From: SZAS-103 sp038216155
GTDB taxonomy: Bacteria; Pseudomonadota; Gammaproteobacteria; Xanthomonadales; Xanthomonadaceae
Assembly: GCA_038216155.1 (NCBI GenBank)
Contig: JBBQQH010000001.1
Coordinates: 1-64,000, forward strand
Direction of reading: 5' to 3'
Length of the DNA: 64,000 nucleotides
In this document: in pieces, positions 53,856 to 63,877 of the stretch
Layout of the letters: every line of letters starts with the position of its first letter
Numbering within the stretch: the stretch's first letter is position 1
The notes under the pieces: model-generated
Database searches by the model: none
Seen by the model: only the letters and a program-made list of their open reading frames with translations
Told to the model about the DNA's origin: nothing
Translations under genes and position numbers: made by a program

Positions 53856-56435
53856 TCAGCGCATCTGCTTGAGTCGGTACAGCGCCTCGATCGCTTCTCG
53901 TGGGCTGAGTGTGTCGGGATCGATACTGTCGAGCGCTTCCAGCACCGGCGATCGTTCGGCGGCGAATAGCGGCAACTGGGGCATCTCGTCGCTGTGGTTC
54001 GCATGTGCCGATGGCGCGCGTTCGAGTTCAAGCAGGTAGTCGCCCGCCTCGCGGATCACGGTTTTCGGCACGCCAGCCAACGCCGCCACCTGCAAGCCGA
54101 AACTGCGATTGGCTGGGCCGGGTTTCAGCGCATGCATGAAAACCAGTGTGTCGCCGTGTTCGACCGCATCCAGATGCACATTGGCGATGCCGTTGCTCGC
54201 GTTCGCCAGTTGCGTGAGTTCGAAATAATGCGTGGCGAAAAGCGTGTAGGCACGATTGACCTGCGCCAGATGCAGCGCGCATGCCTTGGCTAGCGCGAGT
54301 CCGTCGTAGGTTGAGGTGCCGCGTCCGATCTCGTCCATCAGCACCAGCGATTGGTCGCTGGCGTGATGCAGGATGTAGGCGGTTTCGGACATCTCGACCA
54401 TGAAGGTGGATTGGCCGCGCGCCAGATCATCGCCAGCGCCGATCCGGGTGAGGATGCGATCGACTGGCCCGATCTCCGCGCGACTTGCTGGGACATGGCT
54501 TCCGATCGATGCCAGCAACACAATTAACGCGACCTGGCGCATGTAGGTGCTCTTGCCGCCCATGTTCGGGCCGGTGATCACCAGCATCCGTGTGCTGTCA
54601 TCCAGATGCAGATCGTTCGGCGTGAACGGCTCGTCGCGCACCGCTTCGACTACCGGATGGCGACCGTTTTCGATCAGCAGCCCCGGTGTCTGCACAAGTT
54701 GCGGGCAGTTCCAGTCGAGCGCATCGGCGCGTTCGGCGAACGCGGCCAGCACGTCGAGTTCAGACAGCGCATCGGCCGTTGCACGCAGCGTCGGCAAGTG
54801 GTGGTTCAACGCATCCAGTACGTGTTCGTACAACTGGCGTTCGCGCGCCAACGAACGCTCGCGTGCCGACAGCACCTTGTCCTCGAAGCCCTTGAGTTCC
54901 TCGGTGATGTAGCGCTCGGCGCCGGTCAGCGTTTGCCGGCGTGTGTAATGCGTCGGCGCGCGCTCGGACTGGCCCTTGCTGATCTCGATGTAATAGCCAT
55001 GCACGCGGTTGTAGCCGACCTTGAGCGTGCTGATGCCGGTCGCGGCCTTCTCGCGTGCTTCGAGGTCCAGTAAAAAACCATCGGCATTGGTCGAGAGCGT
55101 GCGCAGTTCGTCGAGTTCGGCGTCGAAACCATCCGCAATCACGCTGCCATCCGACAGCCGCATCGGCGGTTGTGTCGCTATTGCACCAACGAGAAGGCGC
55201 GCGCTTTCATAAACTGCGGCATCCGCGTCGCCGCCCAGTGTCGTCACCAGCTGCGCGATCCGCGGGGAATCCAACGGTGCGAGTCCATCACGAATCGCCG
55301 GCATCAATGTCAGCGCATCGCGCAACGTCGACAGATCGCGCGGTCGCGCCGAGCGCAGCGCAACGCGGGTCAGGATGCGTTCGATATCGCCGAGGCCACG
55401 CAACTGCTCGCGCAGCGCTTCGGCATGCCTTGATTGCAGCAGGCTTCCGACGGCCTGCTGTCGCAATTTCAACACCTCGTGGTCGCGCAACGGCCGGTGT
55501 AACCAGCGTCGCAGCAGACGCCCGCCCATTGGTGTGATGCTGGAATCAAGCACACCCAGCAAGGTGTTTTCAGTGCGTCCATCAAACCGCGTGTCGAGTT
55601 CCAGATGGCGACGCGTCGCGGCATTCATTGCCAGTGCCTCGTCGCTCGCCTCCACCGCCATCGCGGTCATGTGCGGCAGCGATTGCTTCTGGGTTTCTTC
55701 CACGTAACCCAGTAATGCACCAGCGGCAGCGACAGCCAATGGCAACTCATCGACGCCGAACGCCGACAACTCGCGCACGCCAAAAAAGTCCTGCAAGCGT
55801 CGCCGCGATGCATCGGTATCGAACTGCCACGGCGCGCGCCGTCGAACGCCGTCACGCGCAAACAGTTCCGGCGGCCAGCCGTCCTCGTCTGGCAATAGCA
55901 ACTCGGCGGGTTCCAGCCGCGCGACTTCCGCGAGTAGTGCATCGGCATCGCTTACCTGATTGACCAGGAACCGCCCGCCGGCCAGATCGGCCCAAGCCAG
56001 CCCAAACGCCGGCGTCTTTGCCGACCCGCCACGCGTGATCGCCATCAATAACGTGTCGTGGCGCTCGGTGAGCAGTGCAGCGTCGGTGACCGTGCCCGGC
56101 GTGACGATGCGCACTACCTTGCGTTCGACCAAACCCTTGGAGAGTGCGGGATCACTCACCTGCTCGCAGATTGCCACCGATTCGCCCAGCGCCACCAGCC
56201 GCGCCAGATAGCCCTCGTAGGCATGCACCGGCACGCCCGCCATCGGGATCGGAGCACCCGCCGACGCGCCGCGCTGGGTCAACGTGATGTCCAGCAGCTT
56301 CGCCGCCTTGCGCGCGTCGTCGTAAAACAACTCGTAAAAATCGCCCATCCGGAACAGCATCAGGATCTCAGGGTGGTCTGCCTTCGCTGCGAAATACTGG
56401 CGCATCAAGGGCGTGTGTTCGGTACTTGCATTCAT
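53856..56435 (-). CDS. mutS: DNA mismatch repair protein MutS
   Basis: An 859-residue mismatch-recognition ATPase. The mismatch-contact motif FRMGDFYELFYDDA lies near residue 30-43 and Walker A GPNMGGKSTYMRQ is in the C-terminal half, followed by the MDEIGRGTSTYDG Walker B. The ATG at 56435 gives MNASTEHTPLMRQYFAAK, in line with the family. A longer frame was rejected. Runs in the same direction as pyrC, which ends 88 bp upstream. Confidence 0.97.
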   Translation of the reverse strand: MNASTEHTPLMRQYFAAKADHPEILMLFRMGDFYELFYDDARKAAKLLDITLTQRGASAGAPIPMAGVPVHAYEGYLARLVALGESVAICEQVSDPALSKGLVERKVVRIVTPGTVTDAALLTERHDTLLMAITRGGSAKTPAFGLAWADLAGGRFLVNQVSDADALLAEVARLEPAELLLPDEDGWPPELFARDGVRRRAPWQFDTDASRRRLQDFFGVRELSAFGVDELPLAVAAAGALLGYVEETQKQSLPHMTAMAVEASDEALAMNAATRRHLELDTRFDGRTENTLLGVLDSSITPMGGRLLRRWLHRPLRDHEVLKLRQQAVGSLLQSRHAEALREQLRGLGDIERILTRVALRSARPRDLSTLRDALTLMPAIRDGLAPLDSPRIAQLVTTLGGDADAAVYESARLLVGAIATQPPMRLSDGSVIADGFDAELDELRTLSTNADGFLLDLEAREKAATGISTLKVGYNRVHGYYIEISKGQSERAPTHYTRRQTLTGAERYITEELKGFEDKVLSARERSLARERQLYEHVLDALNHHLPTLRATADALSELDVLAAFAERADALDWNCPQLVQTPGLLIENGRHPVVEAVRDEPFTPNDLHLDDSTRMLVITGPNMGGKSTYMRQVALIVLLASIGSHVPASRAEIGPVDRILTRIGAGDDLARGQSTFMVEMSETAYILHHASDQSLVLMDEIGRGTSTYDGLALAKACALHLAQVNRAYTLFATHYFELTQLANASNGIANVHLDAVEHGDTLVFMHALKPGPANRSFGLQVAALAGVPKTVIREAGDYLLELERAPSAHANHSDEMPQLPLFAAERSPVLEALDSIDPDTLSPREAIEALYRLKQMR

Positions 56436-56523
56436 GCTGCTTAAGGAACCCTGGGTGCGTTGTGTGAATTCTGGAGTTGACGGCTTGCATCTGGAAACAA
56501 TCGGATGCGCGCCAAGCGTGTCG

Positions 56524-57579
56524 TCAAGCAACTACGTCGGCGACGGCGATTGACCAGTTCGCCGCTTGACCGGCACGCATCGGAACACAGGTGCTATGCG
56601 CCATTTGTATTTCGTCAGGCACCGTCCACGGCTTGCGCTCTAGAACGATGCGTTGTGTATTGCGCGGCAGCCGGTAGAAATCTGCGCCGTGGAAGCTGGC
56701 GAATGCTTCGAGTTGATCGAGCTTGTCGGCTTCGTCGAATACTTCGGCATACAGCTCGATGGCGGCGTGTGCGGTGTACAGGCCCGCGCAACCGCAAGCC
56801 GATTCCTTGGCCTCGCGCACGTGCGGGGCGCTGTCGGTGCCGAGGAAGAAATGCGGATCGCCGCTGGTGGCGGCAGCGACCAATGCCTTGCGATGCAGTT
56901 CGCGCTTGAGAATCGGCGCGCAAAAATGATGCGGGTTGATGCCGCCTTGAAACAGCGCATTGCGATTGAGCAGCAAATGATGCGCGGTGATCGTGGCGCC
57001 GATGTTGGCCGGCGCCTCACGTATGAACTCCACCGCGTCGCGGGTGGTAATGTGTTCTAAAACCATGCGCAGGGCTGGGAATCGCGCTAGCAATGGCAGC
57101 AGGTGACGTTCGATGAACACGCGTTCGCGATCGAAGATGTCGATCTCGTGATCGGTGACCTCGCCATGCAGCAGCAGTGGCAAGTCGTGCTGCTGCATTG
57201 CTTCCAGCACCGGATAGACTTGCGACAAATCGCGTACGCCGTCCTGCGAATTCGTCGTCGCGCCGGCCGGGTAGTACTTGACAGCGAACACGCTGTCGCT
57301 GGCCTTGGCGCGCGCAATTTCCTCCACTGGCGTCGCTTCGGTGAGATACAGCGTCATCAGCGGCTGGAAGCCGGCGTTGGGCGGCAGGCAAGCGAGAATG
57401 CGGGCGCGGTATTGCTCGGCCAGCGTGACGGTCGTCACTGGTGGTTTGAGGTTCGGCATCACGATTGCGCGCGCAAAGCGCCGCGCGGTGTCGCCGATCA
57501 CGCTGGCCAGCGCATCGCCATCGCGCAGGTGCACGTGCCAGTCGTCCGGTCGGGTGATTTCGATGCGATTGGTCGGCAT
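56524..57579 (-). CDS. pyrC: Dihydroorotase
   Basis: A class II dihydroorotase of 351 residues, making dihydroorotate from carbamoyl aspartate in pyrimidine synthesis. The zinc-binding DWHVHLRDGD (HxH) is near residue 14-20; the carboxylated lysine region AVKYYPAGATTNS, HGEVTD, LEHITT and FLGTDSAPH carry the other metal and catalytic residues. The ATG at 57579 begins MPTNRIEITRPDDWHVHLRD, the usual start; a longer frame to 57810 was rejected. Divergent from pncC. Confidence 0.95.
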   Translation of the reverse strand: MPTNRIEITRPDDWHVHLRDGDALASVIGDTARRFARAIVMPNLKPPVTTVTLAEQYRARILACLPPNAGFQPLMTLYLTEATPVEEIARAKASDSVFAVKYYPAGATTNSQDGVRDLSQVYPVLEAMQQHDLPLLLHGEVTDHEIDIFDRERVFIERHLLPLLARFPALRMVLEHITTRDAVEFIREAPANIGATITAHHLLLNRNALFQGGINPHHFCAPILKRELHRKALVAAATSGDPHFFLGTDSAPHVREAKESACGCAGLYTAHAAIELYAEVFDEADKLDQLEAFASFHGADFYRLPRNTQRIVLERKPWTVPDEIQMAHSTCVPMRAGQAANWSIAVADVVA

Positions 57580-57746
57580 GCTGTGCAAACTCGAAGTAGT
57601 TGATGTGCGCGGGTGCCGTGGCGGATCACGTGTGGCCCGACCGCTTGCTAGCACAAAGCACCATGGTAGCGTGCCGGCATCGTGGCCGCCGAACTGCGCA
57701 CCATGACATCTGCGGCGATTTGGGTTAGAACGGCACGTCCCCTTGA

Positions 57747-58331
57747 ATGCGAACCCGCATGCAATCTTCCGCACAATCCTCCGCCGATACTCAGGAACTT
57801 GCCGACGCATTCGCGGTCGGTCAGCCGACCGACGACTCGATGTATGACGACGCCGCGCTGATCTCGCTGGCGGAACGCCTCGGGCAGACGCTGCAGGCCC
57901 ATCACCTGACGCTGGTGACCGCCGAAAGCTGCACAGGCGGCTGGATCGCCAAGACCGTGACCGATATCGCTGGCAGTTCAGACTGGTTCGAGTGCGGCCT
58001 GGCGGCTTACAGCTACGAGGCCAAACAGGCGCTGCTGGGCGTGAGTCCGGGCACGCTGGAAGCGCACGGTGCAGTCAGCCGCGAGACGGTGCTGGAGATG
58101 GTGTCCGGCGCGCTGGTGCATTCGGGCGGCAGCATCGCGGTGGCAGTGACCGGCATCGCGGGGCCGGGTGGCGGCACCGAAGAAAAACCCGTCGGTATGG
58201 TCTGGATCGGCTGGAAGCGGCGCGGCGGCTATGCGCGCGCCAAGGTATTTCAGTTTGGCGGCGACCGCGAAACCGTGCGTCGGCAGACCGTGGCGGCCGC
58301 ATTGCGTGGACTGATTGCAGTGGCGGGATGA
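57747..58331 (+). CDS. pncC: CinA C-terminal-type nicotinamide-nucleotide amidase PncC
   Basis: A 194-residue protein. The catalytic motif LVTAESCTGGWIAK and the later VAVTGIAGPGGGTEEKPVGMVWIGW match the CinA C-terminal domain (PncC), which deamidates NMN in NAD recycling. The starting ATG at 57747 leaves a 40-residue leader; shorter starts at 57759 and 57840 are possible, the last giving a protein nearer to normal PncC length (about 165). It lies just upstream of recA, a position often shared with lexA in xanthomonads, where lexA is absent here. Confidence 0.87.
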   Translation: MRTRMQSSAQSSADTQELADAFAVGQPTDDSMYDDAALISLAERLGQTLQAHHLTLVTAESCTGGWIAKTVTDIAGSSDWFECGLAAYSYEAKQALLGVSPGTLEAHGAVSRETVLEMVSGALVHSGGSIAVAVTGIAGPGGGTEEKPVGMVWIGWKRRGGYARAKVFQFGGDRETVRRQTVAAALRGLIAVAG

Positions 58332-58514
58332 GCTAACGCTGCGGTTGGCAACTTCTGCGAAATTTCCTAGTTCGATTCAGGCATTTTGCCGGCTGGCAAG
58401 GGTAGGCCTGTGGGATAATTTAGGTGTCGAGCCAGTCTCAGTCGCCGAGACGCGCAATCAATAGACTGGCCATCAGAATTCATCCCACGATCGACCCAAC
58501 GAGGAACCACGCCA

Positions 58515-59558
58515 ATGGCCGTCAGCATGGACGAAAACAAGAAACGCGCGCTATCCGCGGCGCTGTCGCAGATCGAGAAGCAATTCGGAAAGGGCGCAGT
58601 GATGCGCATGGGCGATCGCGCCGCCGAGCCGACCGAAGTGATCGGCACCGGCTCACTGATGCTGGATATCGCGTTGGGCATCGGCGGCCTGCCCAAGGGT
58701 CGCGTGGTCGAGATTTACGGGCCCGAATCCTCGGGCAAGACCACGCTGACCTTGCAGGTGATCGCCGAATGCCAGAAGGCTGGCGGCACCGCTGCGTTCG
58801 TGGATGCCGAGCACGCGCTCGACCCAACGTATGCGGTGAAGTTGGGCGTCAACATCGACGACCTGCTGGTCAGCCAGCCCGACACCGGCGAGCAGGCGCT
58901 GGAAATCGTCGACATGCTGGTGCGCTCCAACGCGGTCGACTTGGTGGTGATCGACTCAGTCGCCGCATTGACCCCGAAAGCCGAAATCGAGGGCGAGATG
59001 GGCGGGCAGTTGCCCGGCCTGCAGGCGCGACTGATGAGCCAGGCGCTGCGCAAGCTGACTGGCAACATCAACCGCAGCAACTGCATGGTCATTTTCATCA
59101 ACCAGTTGCGCATGAAGATCGGGCAGATGATGCCGGGCCAAAGCCCCGAGGTGACCACCGGCGGCAACGCGCTGAAGTTCTATGCATCGGTCCGGCTCGA
59201 CATCCGCCGTATCGGCAGCATCAAGAAGGGCGACGAGATCATCGGCAACCAGACCAAGATCAAGGTGGTCAAGAACAAGCTGGCGCCGCCGTTCAAGATC
59301 ATCGTCACCGAGATTCTTTACGGCGAGGGCATTTCGCGCGAGGGCGAGCTGATCGACATGGGCGTAGACGCCAAGCTGGTCGAGCGCTCCGGCGCCTGGT
59401 ACAGCTGCTTCGGCGAGCGCATCGGCCAAGGCAGGGAAAACGCCCGCCAGTACCTCAAGGACAATCCATCGATGGCCAAGGATCTGGAAGCCAAGCTGCG
59501 CGACAAGTTCGTGCCGGGATTGGTGATCGGGGTCGAGCCGGTCGAAGCGGAAGCCTGA
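58515..59558 (+). CDS. recA: Recombinase RecA
   Basis: 347 residues, the strand-exchange ATPase of homologous recombination and SOS activation. GPESSGKTT is the Walker A; the L2 loop FINQLRMKIG and the KAEIEGEMGG region are intact, as is the acidic C-terminus. The ATG at 58515 sits behind a GAGGA ribosome site. No E. coli-type SOS box (CTG-N10-CAG) was noticed in the 180 bp upstream. recX follows after 36 bp. Confidence 0.98.
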   Translation: MAVSMDENKKRALSAALSQIEKQFGKGAVMRMGDRAAEPTEVIGTGSLMLDIALGIGGLPKGRVVEIYGPESSGKTTLTLQVIAECQKAGGTAAFVDAEHALDPTYAVKLGVNIDDLLVSQPDTGEQALEIVDMLVRSNAVDLVVIDSVAALTPKAEIEGEMGGQLPGLQARLMSQALRKLTGNINRSNCMVIFINQLRMKIGQMMPGQSPEVTTGGNALKFYASVRLDIRRIGSIKKGDEIIGNQTKIKVVKNKLAPPFKIIVTEILYGEGISREGELIDMGVDAKLVERSGAWYSCFGERIGQGRENARQYLKDNPSMAKDLEAKLRDKFVPGLVIGVEPVEAEA

Positions 59559-59594
59559 GTCATGCGCACGTCGGCCATCGCGCGCTAAGCGGCG

Positions 59595-60077
59595 ATGGCC
59601 GGCAAGCGCGATCGCGACACGCCACCCGACGCCTACAACAAGGCGCTGAGCCTGCTGGTGCGCCGCGAACATTCACGCCGCGAGCTGTCGCGCAAGTTGC
59701 GCGCGCGCGGGATCGAAGCCGAAGCGGCCGATGCCGCGATGGACAAGCTGGCCGGACAGGGCTTCCAGAACGAAGCCCGCTTCGCCCAATCGCTGGTGCG
59801 CAGTCGCGTCAATGGCGGACATGGGCCGGTGCGTATCCGCGCTGAGCTCGGCACGCATGGATTGCCGAGCGAATTGATCGAGCACGTCATGGAAGCCTGT
59901 GAGACAGACTGGGAGCAGTCTGCGCGTGCAGTGCTGGAGCGGCGGCATTCGAGCGCCGACCTGGCTGATCCGAACAAGCGTCGCAAGGCGGTCGAGTTCC
60001 TGTTGCGCCGCGGCTTTGCGCTAGATTTGGCGTATGCGACGGTGGCGCGGTTGCGTGCGGGCGACGACGAGGCGTGA
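59595..60077 (+). CDS. recX: Regulatory protein RecX
   Basis: A 160-residue three-helix-repeat protein that inhibits RecA filaments. Repeat hallmarks: LLVRREHSRRELSRKLRARGI, LAGQGFQNEARFAQSLVRSRV and ELIEHVMEACETDWEQSARAVLERR. It follows recA at a short distance and shares its transcript. Confidence 0.93.
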   Translation: MAGKRDRDTPPDAYNKALSLLVRREHSRRELSRKLRARGIEAEAADAAMDKLAGQGFQNEARFAQSLVRSRVNGGHGPVRIRAELGTHGLPSELIEHVMEACETDWEQSARAVLERRHSSADLADPNKRRKAVEFLLRRGFALDLAYATVARLRAGDDEA

Positions 60078-60418
60078 AATATCCGGGTTCCCGTGCTGCG
60101 ATGTTTGATTCGGCAGTTTGTTAGCCCGTCCTTCAAGTGGCTTGCGTACCTCCAGAGGGAGAAGGAAATGCGCAGAAATCTCCGACCGTTCATGGTGAGC
60201 TGCGCTGCCCATGGATGGGCGAGTGTCGCGAGCGCATGGATGCGCAGGAGCGGCTCGAACCACAACAGCTGATCAGGTACTCAAGTCCACGGTTGGCCCA
60301 AGCCGCACACCCTTGCAATGCGCCAGCGGTAGCTGCTGTAGTAAAACAATCCAAGGCGCACGCGACTTTGCAGGGCGAAGCCTGCGATCATGGCGGTCTG
60401 CCCCAATGTGTTTTGATA
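60078..60418. other. recX / alaS intergenic region
   Basis: 341 bp with no supported gene. The alaS frame stays open back to 60137, but this stretch is not homologous to AlaRS. A degenerate, internally expanded copy of the dispersed element (CCGTTCATGGTGAGC ... GGCTCGAACCACAAC) spans about 60186-60264. Confidence 0.45.
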
Positions 60419-63076
60419 ATGCCGTCCACGACTTCAGCACCCATTATTTCCACCAGTTCGATTCGCACTGGCTTTCTCGACTACTTTGCGGCCAAGGGCC
60501 ACGAAATCGTCGCGTCGAGTCCGCTGGTGCCGGGCAACGATCCGACCTTGCTATTTACCAACGCCGGCATGGTCCAGTTCAAGGATGTGTTTCTCGGCGC
60601 GGAAAAGCGCAGCTACTCGCGCGCGGTTAGTTCGCAACGCTGCGTGCGCGCAGGCGGCAAGCACAACGATCTCGATCAGGTCGGCTACACCGCTCGCCAC
60701 CACACGTTTTTCGAGATGTTGGGCAATTTCAGCTTTGGCGATTACTTCAAGCGCGAGGCGATTCATTTTGCGTGGGAATTGTTGACTGGCGTATGGGACA
60801 TTGATCCTGCGCGCCTGTTGGTCACTGTCTATCACAGTGACGACGAGGCGTTCGCAATCTGGAATCAGGATGTCGGCCTGCCAGCCGAGCGCATCATCCG
60901 CATCGGCGACAACAAAGGCGCGCCGTATGCGTCGGATAATTTCTGGCAGATGGCCGACACCGGACCGTGTGGGCCATGCACCGAGATTTTCTACGACCAC
61001 GGCGCGCACATTCCAGGCGGGCCGCCTGGATCACCTGATGAAGATGGCGATCGCTTCATCGAAATCTGGAATCTGGTGTTCATGCAGTTTGATCGCGCAA
61101 GCGACGGCACGCTGGCGCCGCTGCCTGCGCCTTGCGTGGATACCGGGATGGGCCTTGAGCGAATCGCCGCCGTGCTGCAGCACGTGCATGGCAACTACGA
61201 AATCGATCTGTTCCAGCAGCTGATTCAAGCCGCGTCAGCGCTGACGCGCACGCCCGATCTGGCTAACAAGTCATTGCGCGTGATCGCCGATCACATTCGT
61301 GCTTGTGCGTTTCTGATCGTCGATGGCGTGTTGCCCTCGAACGAAGGTCGTGGCTACGTGCTGCGTCGGATCATTCGCCGCGCACTGCGACATGGCTGGA
61401 TGTTGGGCGTGCGCGACCCGTTTTTCTGGCGCATGGTCGAGCCGTTGATTGGGCAGATGGGCGCTGCATATCCCGAGCTCGGACTCAAGCGCGGTTTGAT
61501 TGAGCAAGCGTTGCGCGCCGAGGAAGAGCGCTTCGCAGAGACGCTCGATTCGGGCATGCGCGTGTTCGAGGACGTCGCAGCCAAGGCAAGCGGCAGGATT
61601 CCCGGCGTCGATGCGTTTCGCCTGTACGACACCTATGGATTTCCGGTTGACCTCACCGCCGATATCGCGCGCGAGCGCGGGCTGGATGTCGACATGGTCG
61701 GCTTCGACGCGGCGATGACGCAGCAGCGCGAGCGTGCGCGCGAGGCTAGCAAGTTCGCCGGTGCCACGATGCTCGCGGCCGATCTGGTCGCGGCCTTGCG
61801 GCCTACCGAATTTCTCGGCTATGACCGCAGCGACAGCGACGATCTACAGGTGCTGGCGTTGTTGCGTGACGGCGTGGCGGTCGACGCATTGCAGGCCGGC
61901 GAGCATGGAACGGTGATCCTCGAGCGCTCGCCGTTCTATGCTGAATCCGGCGGGCAGATAGGCGATCAGGGCGAATTGGTCGGCGACGATGCGCGCTTTG
62001 AGGTCAGCGATACGCACAAGCTGTCGGGAAGTTTCCATGGCCACGTTGGCACGCTTGCATCTGGCACGCTGCGGCGCGGCGACCGCGTGGCCGGTCGCAT
62101 CGATACCGAGCGTCGGCGTGCGATCGTGCTCAATCATTCCGCGACGCATCTGTTGCATGCCGCGTTGCGCAAGCTGCTGGGCGAGCATGTGCAGCAGAAA
62201 GGTTCGTTGGTTGCGCCCGATCGCCTGCGGTTTGATTTCTCGCACATCCAGCCAATCACGCCCGCGCAACTGGCGCAGGTCGAAACCTTGGTGAACGCGG
62301 AAGTTCGCCGCAATCACGAAGTCGAAGTTCACCAGATGGGCATGCAGGAGGCGCTGGATTTCGGCGCGATGGCGCTGTTTGGCGAAAAGTACGGTGAGCG
62401 CGTGCGCGTACTGCGGATGGGCGAGTTTTCGACTGAGCTGTGCGGTGGAACGCACGTTGGCCGCACCGGTGATATCGGCCTGTTCAAGATCACCAGTGAA
62501 GGTGGGGTTGCGTCTGGCGTGCGCCGGATCGAAGCAGTGACAGGGCAGGGCGCGCTTGATTACGTGACCGAGGAAGAACAACGACTGGTGCAACTCGCCC
62601 ACTTGCTGGGCGGCAGCGCGACCGACGCCACCGAAAAATTGCGCCAGTTGCTTGATCGGCAGAGGAAGCTCGAAAAGGAAATTGAGACCAGCACGGCGCG
62701 CGCCACCGCGGATGCGGCGGGCGATCTTGCCGCCGGCGCGCGCGAGATCAAGGGCATCAAGCTGGTCGCCGCGCGACTGGAAGGCGTTGACGCAAAGGCC
62801 CTGCGCGATGGCGTCGATCAACTCAAGCACAAGTTGGGCGATGCGGTGATCGTGTTGGCTTCGGCCCTAGACGGCCGCGCATCGCTGGTTGCCGGCGTGC
62901 ATGGCGCCGCTTTGGGCAAGGTCAAAGCTGGGGCACTGCTGGCGCACATCGCCGCGCAAATTGGTGGCAAGGGTGGCGGTCGCGACGACATGGCGCAGGG
63001 CGGTGGGCCGGATAGCCCAGCATTGCAGGCCGCACTGGATGCGCTTCCCGACTGGCTTGAAACGCAGATCGGGTAA
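60419..63076 (+). CDS. alaS: Alanyl-tRNA synthetase
   Basis: A class II synthetase of 885 residues. Catalytic domain: TGFLDYFAAKGHEIVASSPLVPGNDPTLLFTNAGMVQFKDVFLG; editing domain: NHSATHLLHAALRKLLGEHVQQKGSLV and SERRTGDI-like CGGTHVGRTGDIGLFKI; C-Ala domain at the end. Start ATG at 60419 opens with a 12-residue leader MPSTTSAPIISTS before the usual RTGFLDYF. csrA follows after 160 bp, as in many gammaproteobacteria. Confidence 0.97.
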   Translation: MPSTTSAPIISTSSIRTGFLDYFAAKGHEIVASSPLVPGNDPTLLFTNAGMVQFKDVFLGAEKRSYSRAVSSQRCVRAGGKHNDLDQVGYTARHHTFFEMLGNFSFGDYFKREAIHFAWELLTGVWDIDPARLLVTVYHSDDEAFAIWNQDVGLPAERIIRIGDNKGAPYASDNFWQMADTGPCGPCTEIFYDHGAHIPGGPPGSPDEDGDRFIEIWNLVFMQFDRASDGTLAPLPAPCVDTGMGLERIAAVLQHVHGNYEIDLFQQLIQAASALTRTPDLANKSLRVIADHIRACAFLIVDGVLPSNEGRGYVLRRIIRRALRHGWMLGVRDPFFWRMVEPLIGQMGAAYPELGLKRGLIEQALRAEEERFAETLDSGMRVFEDVAAKASGRIPGVDAFRLYDTYGFPVDLTADIARERGLDVDMVGFDAAMTQQRERAREASKFAGATMLAADLVAALRPTEFLGYDRSDSDDLQVLALLRDGVAVDALQAGEHGTVILERSPFYAESGGQIGDQGELVGDDARFEVSDTHKLSGSFHGHVGTLASGTLRRGDRVAGRIDTERRRAIVLNHSATHLLHAALRKLLGEHVQQKGSLVAPDRLRFDFSHIQPITPAQLAQVETLVNAEVRRNHEVEVHQMGMQEALDFGAMALFGEKYGERVRVLRMGEFSTELCGGTHVGRTGDIGLFKITSEGGVASGVRRIEAVTGQGALDYVTEEEQRLVQLAHLLGGSATDATEKLRQLLDRQRKLEKEIETSTARATADAAGDLAAGAREIKGIKLVAARLEGVDAKALRDGVDQLKHKLGDAVIVLASALDGRASLVAGVHGAALGKVKAGALLAHIAAQIGGKGGGRDDMAQGGGPDSPALQAALDALPDWLETQIG

Positions 63077-63235
63077 TCCGTCAACCCGGCACCGCATGGT
63101 TTTCATTGCCCATGCATGCCACGGGCGCTACCATCCGTTCAGCTACAGCCTTGTAGCGGGACAGCCCCAAGCGTCGCACCGCAGGAAGCGGCTGGACGCC
63201 CGGCACCGGACCCGGATGGTCCGGAGGAGATGAAC

Positions 63236-63454
63236 ATGTTGATATTGACCCGCAGAGTCAGTGAAACCCTGATGATCGGAGATTCAGTCACGGTCACCGT
63301 GTTGGGCGTCAAAGGCAATCAGGTGCGCATCGGTATCAATGCGCCGAAAGATGTTTCCGTGCATCGCGAAGAGATTTACCAGCGCATCCAGCGTGATGGC
63401 GCGGCGCAAGAGCCGAGGCCATCCGAACAAAGTGCGGAGTCTGGTGAGGGCTGA
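63236..63454 (+). CDS. csrA: Carbon storage regulator CsrA
   Basis: A 72-residue global RNA-binding regulator: MLILTRRVSETLMIGDSVTVTVLGVKGNQVRIGINAPKDVSVHREEIYQRIQ. The ATG at 63236 is favoured over the ATG at 63230 because GGAGGAG lies 7 nt before it. The C-terminus is a little longer than in E. coli (61 residues). The alaS-csrA-tRNA-Ser order is shared with gammaproteobacteria. Confidence 0.96.
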   Translation: MLILTRRVSETLMIGDSVTVTVLGVKGNQVRIGINAPKDVSVHREEIYQRIQRDGAAQEPRPSEQSAESGEG

Positions 63455-63513
63455 GTGTTGCCTATGGCACGTACACCTGTGGCGCGTGTTAGCCCTTTTG
63501 GGGTTCTATCCAG

Positions 63514-63708
63514 ATGAAGCTTTTTGGCTATCCTTCGTCGGCCTTTGAACAGCAGGTACTTTTGGAGCTGTCTGAGGCGAGCTTATTGGCCAGCGCCGCA
63601 GAGCTCAGGGCAATTGCCGGTTTTCGGCTCCAAGACGCCGGGACCATGAATGACATGGGCAAGAGTTTTGACCATTTGCACCTCTCGGACTCTTTGCGCC
63701 AGGTTTGA
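63514..63708 (+). CDS. Small protein of unknown function
   Basis: A 64-residue frame, MKLFGYPSSAFEQQVLLELSEASLLASAAELRAIAGFRLQD, ending HLHLSDSLRQV. The pattern of a short strand, LSEASLLASAAELR and FDHLHLSD resembles a family of small orphan proteins of the Imm32 kind that I recall only loosely; this is not certain. Ribosome site weak (GGGG about 12 nt upstream). No neighbouring toxin gene was found. It could also be non-coding. Confidence 0.45.
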   Translation: MKLFGYPSSAFEQQVLLELSEASLLASAAELRAIAGFRLQDAGTMNDMGKSFDHLHLSDSLRQV

Positions 63709-63877
63709 AAGTTCGCCGACTCTCATTGTTGCATCGGCTTCGGAAGAGTCTTGACGCCGTAAAGTCTTAGGAGAGGGATGCACTCGGGCCATCCTTGGCT
63801 CTCGCCCTGCGGGCTGCTGCGCTGTGCAGATTGGCGTTCCTGCCAATCTGTCGAACCCGTTAGGTTTCTCGCCAGAT

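Noticed and set aside
60137..60418. N-terminal extension of alaS
   Set aside because: Contains a degenerate dispersed repeat and no AlaRS similarity; ATG at 60419 fits.
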